Notes under the pieces: generated by a model
The model's input: only the letters and a program-made list of their open reading frames with translations
The model's database searches: none
Told to the model about the DNA's origin: nothing
Source of the DNA: JAHHLP01 sp041609895
GTDB lineage: Bacteria > Bacteroidota > Rhodothermia > Rhodothermales > JABDKH01
Length of the DNA stretch: 14,040 nucleotides
Assembly (NCBI GenBank): GCA_041609895.1
Contig: JBFIPX010000075.1
Span: forward strand, 1-14,040
Direction of reading: 5' to 3'
Made by a program: the position numbers and the translations under genes
Part shown: piece by piece, positions 13,159 to 14,040 of the stretch
Position numbering within the stretch: the first letter of the stretch is position 1
Layout: each line of letters opens with the position of its first letter

Positions 13159-14040
13159 CGCCCTCGTCGTCCTCGAGTCCTCTCATCGTTTCAATGAGGG
13201 CCTGCAGCCGCCCGGCAATGTCTTCGTAGACCGCCCGGTAAGCGGCCTTAAGATTATCGTCACCGTCGCCCCCGGTCGGCAATGCGGCGACCGGCCAATC
13301 GAACGCGACCGATCCCACAGGAACCTCGCTGACGTACTCACTTACCTTTCCCTCGAGAGCGACAATGACATCGTAATCACGCCACGAAATGCTCTCGAGG
13401 GAGACGTGATCGGCCTCGCTATCGAGGCTGTGTCCAATCTCCTCCATGAACCGGGTCAAACCAGGGTCGACCGGCTTGGAATCGATTCCGGCACTCACGT
13501 ATTCACCCTGTTCGGGGAACGCTTTTTCGCCTATCGCTCGGGCGATCCGGGCCGGCCCATTGTTACTGCGATCGAGAAGAATGACTTTCACGGGGCGCCG
13601 CCGCTTTCGCTCACCGGTGAGAGAGAAGACGACTTCCTCGCACAGGTTCTTGGACTGCGCGCTGACCCGCTCGAGCATGTAAATCACGATGAGTTTGCTG
13701 AGCAGATCCTTGGTCGGTGTGGAACCCGTCTGACCTTCTCGTACGAGGTCTTCGTAAATCGATTCAAACTCAACGTCGACGCGACGTGCTGCCCGCATGG
13801 TAGCTCGCGCGGAGTCGGCATTATTCTCGGCGAATGCTGCGATCGCGTTGCGAAACATGTGGAGCGAATCCCGACCCATCCGTTCGATCTCGCCGCGCAC
13901 CGGGTCCTCGATTGGCTGACGAATCGTAGCCGCCTCTCGAGCAATATTGACGGCGTAGTCGCCGATTCGCTCCAGCTCCACATTCATTCTGAGCACCGAC
14001 GACACGAACCGCAGATGGCCAGCACTCGGCAAGAATCGTG
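13151..14040 (-). CDS. PhoU domain fused to a catalytically dead LMW-phosphatase/ArsC-like domain, 5' end beyond window
   Basis: The frame is open to the right edge, so the true start lies outside; numbering here counts from a TTG at 14032. Residues 1-~140 are PhoU, the phosphate-signalling partner of PstB and PhoR. LPSAGHLRFV and ELERIGDYAVNIA (19-31) form one repeat with its metal-binding motif. The second repeat motif, LERVSAQSKNLCEEVVFSLTG (120-140), has lost the usual Asp/His. A basic linker RKRRRP leads to residues 148-285, which match the LMW phosphotyrosine phosphatase/arsenate reductase fold: KVILLDRSNNGPARIARA aligns without gaps to the family's KVLFVC--N--RS P-loop, and SAGIDSKPVDP follows as expected. 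Catalytic Cys is Asp154 and the P-loop Arg is Pro160, so no phosphatase or arsenate reductase activity is likely. It may be an oxyanion-sensing or docking domain. It directly precedes pstC with an 8-bp overlap. Confidence 0.85.
   Translation of the reverse strand, partial: RFLPSAGHLRFVSSVLRMNVELERIGDYAVNIAREAATIRQPIEDPVRGEIERMGRDSLHMFRNAIAAFAENNADSARATMRAARRVDVEFESIYEDLVREGQTGSTPTKDLLSKLIVIYMLERVSAQSKNLCEEVVFSLTGERKRRRPVKVILLDRSNNGPARIARAIGEKAFPEQGEYVSAGIDSKPVDPGLTRFMEEIGHSLDSEADHVSLESISWRDYDVIVALEGKVSEYVSEVPVGSVAFDWPVAALPTGGDGDDNLKAAYRAVYEDIAGRLQALIETMRGLEDDEGDD

Overview
The window is about 14 kb of dense, moderately GC-rich bacterial chromosome. It holds 14 protein genes, two of them cut by the window edges, and I see no rRNA, tRNA, CRISPR array or insertion sequence. 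Two or three lipoprotein signals, an MsbA-type exporter and a periplasmic thioredoxin suggest a diderm. I cannot name the phylum from this sequence. Most starts lack a clear Shine-Dalgarno site, but pstA has a perfect AGGAGG, so SD-led initiation does occur.

Left region (1-4000, minus strand): an ABC exporter gene is followed, after a ~350 bp gap, by two paralogous exported three-cysteine proteins, a CusF-like copper-binding lipoprotein and a TlpA/ResA-type thioredoxin lipoprotein. The last two overlap by ATGA. This looks like an envelope redox/copper-handling cluster. A small four-helix membrane protein gene is divergent from the exporter.

Middle region (4600-8500): a TetR-family regulator and a two-CBS-domain protein lie on the minus strand. 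Divergent from these is a plus-strand pair: a 2-phosphoglycerate kinase-like protein with two ATP-cone-like segments, then an archaeal-type (ApgM-family) phosphoglycerate mutase. This pair could make and turn over 2,3-bisphosphoglycerate, a chemistry best known from methanogens.

Right region (8600-14040, minus strand): a phosphate-uptake operon converges on that pair. Its order is phoU fused to an LMW-phosphatase/ArsC-like domain, pstC, pstA, two different pstB-like ATPases, then a Na+/phosphate cotransporter. The first five genes overlap or nearly overlap. Three features stand out. The two PstB proteins carry complementary defects, which would give an asymmetric heterodimer with one intact and one degenerate ATP site. 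The PhoU fusion partner has lost both the catalytic Cys and Arg. The ApgM homologue has Thr-Gln where the family has Ser-Asp. Together, 6005-14040 reads as a phosphorus-acquisition and phosphometabolite locus.
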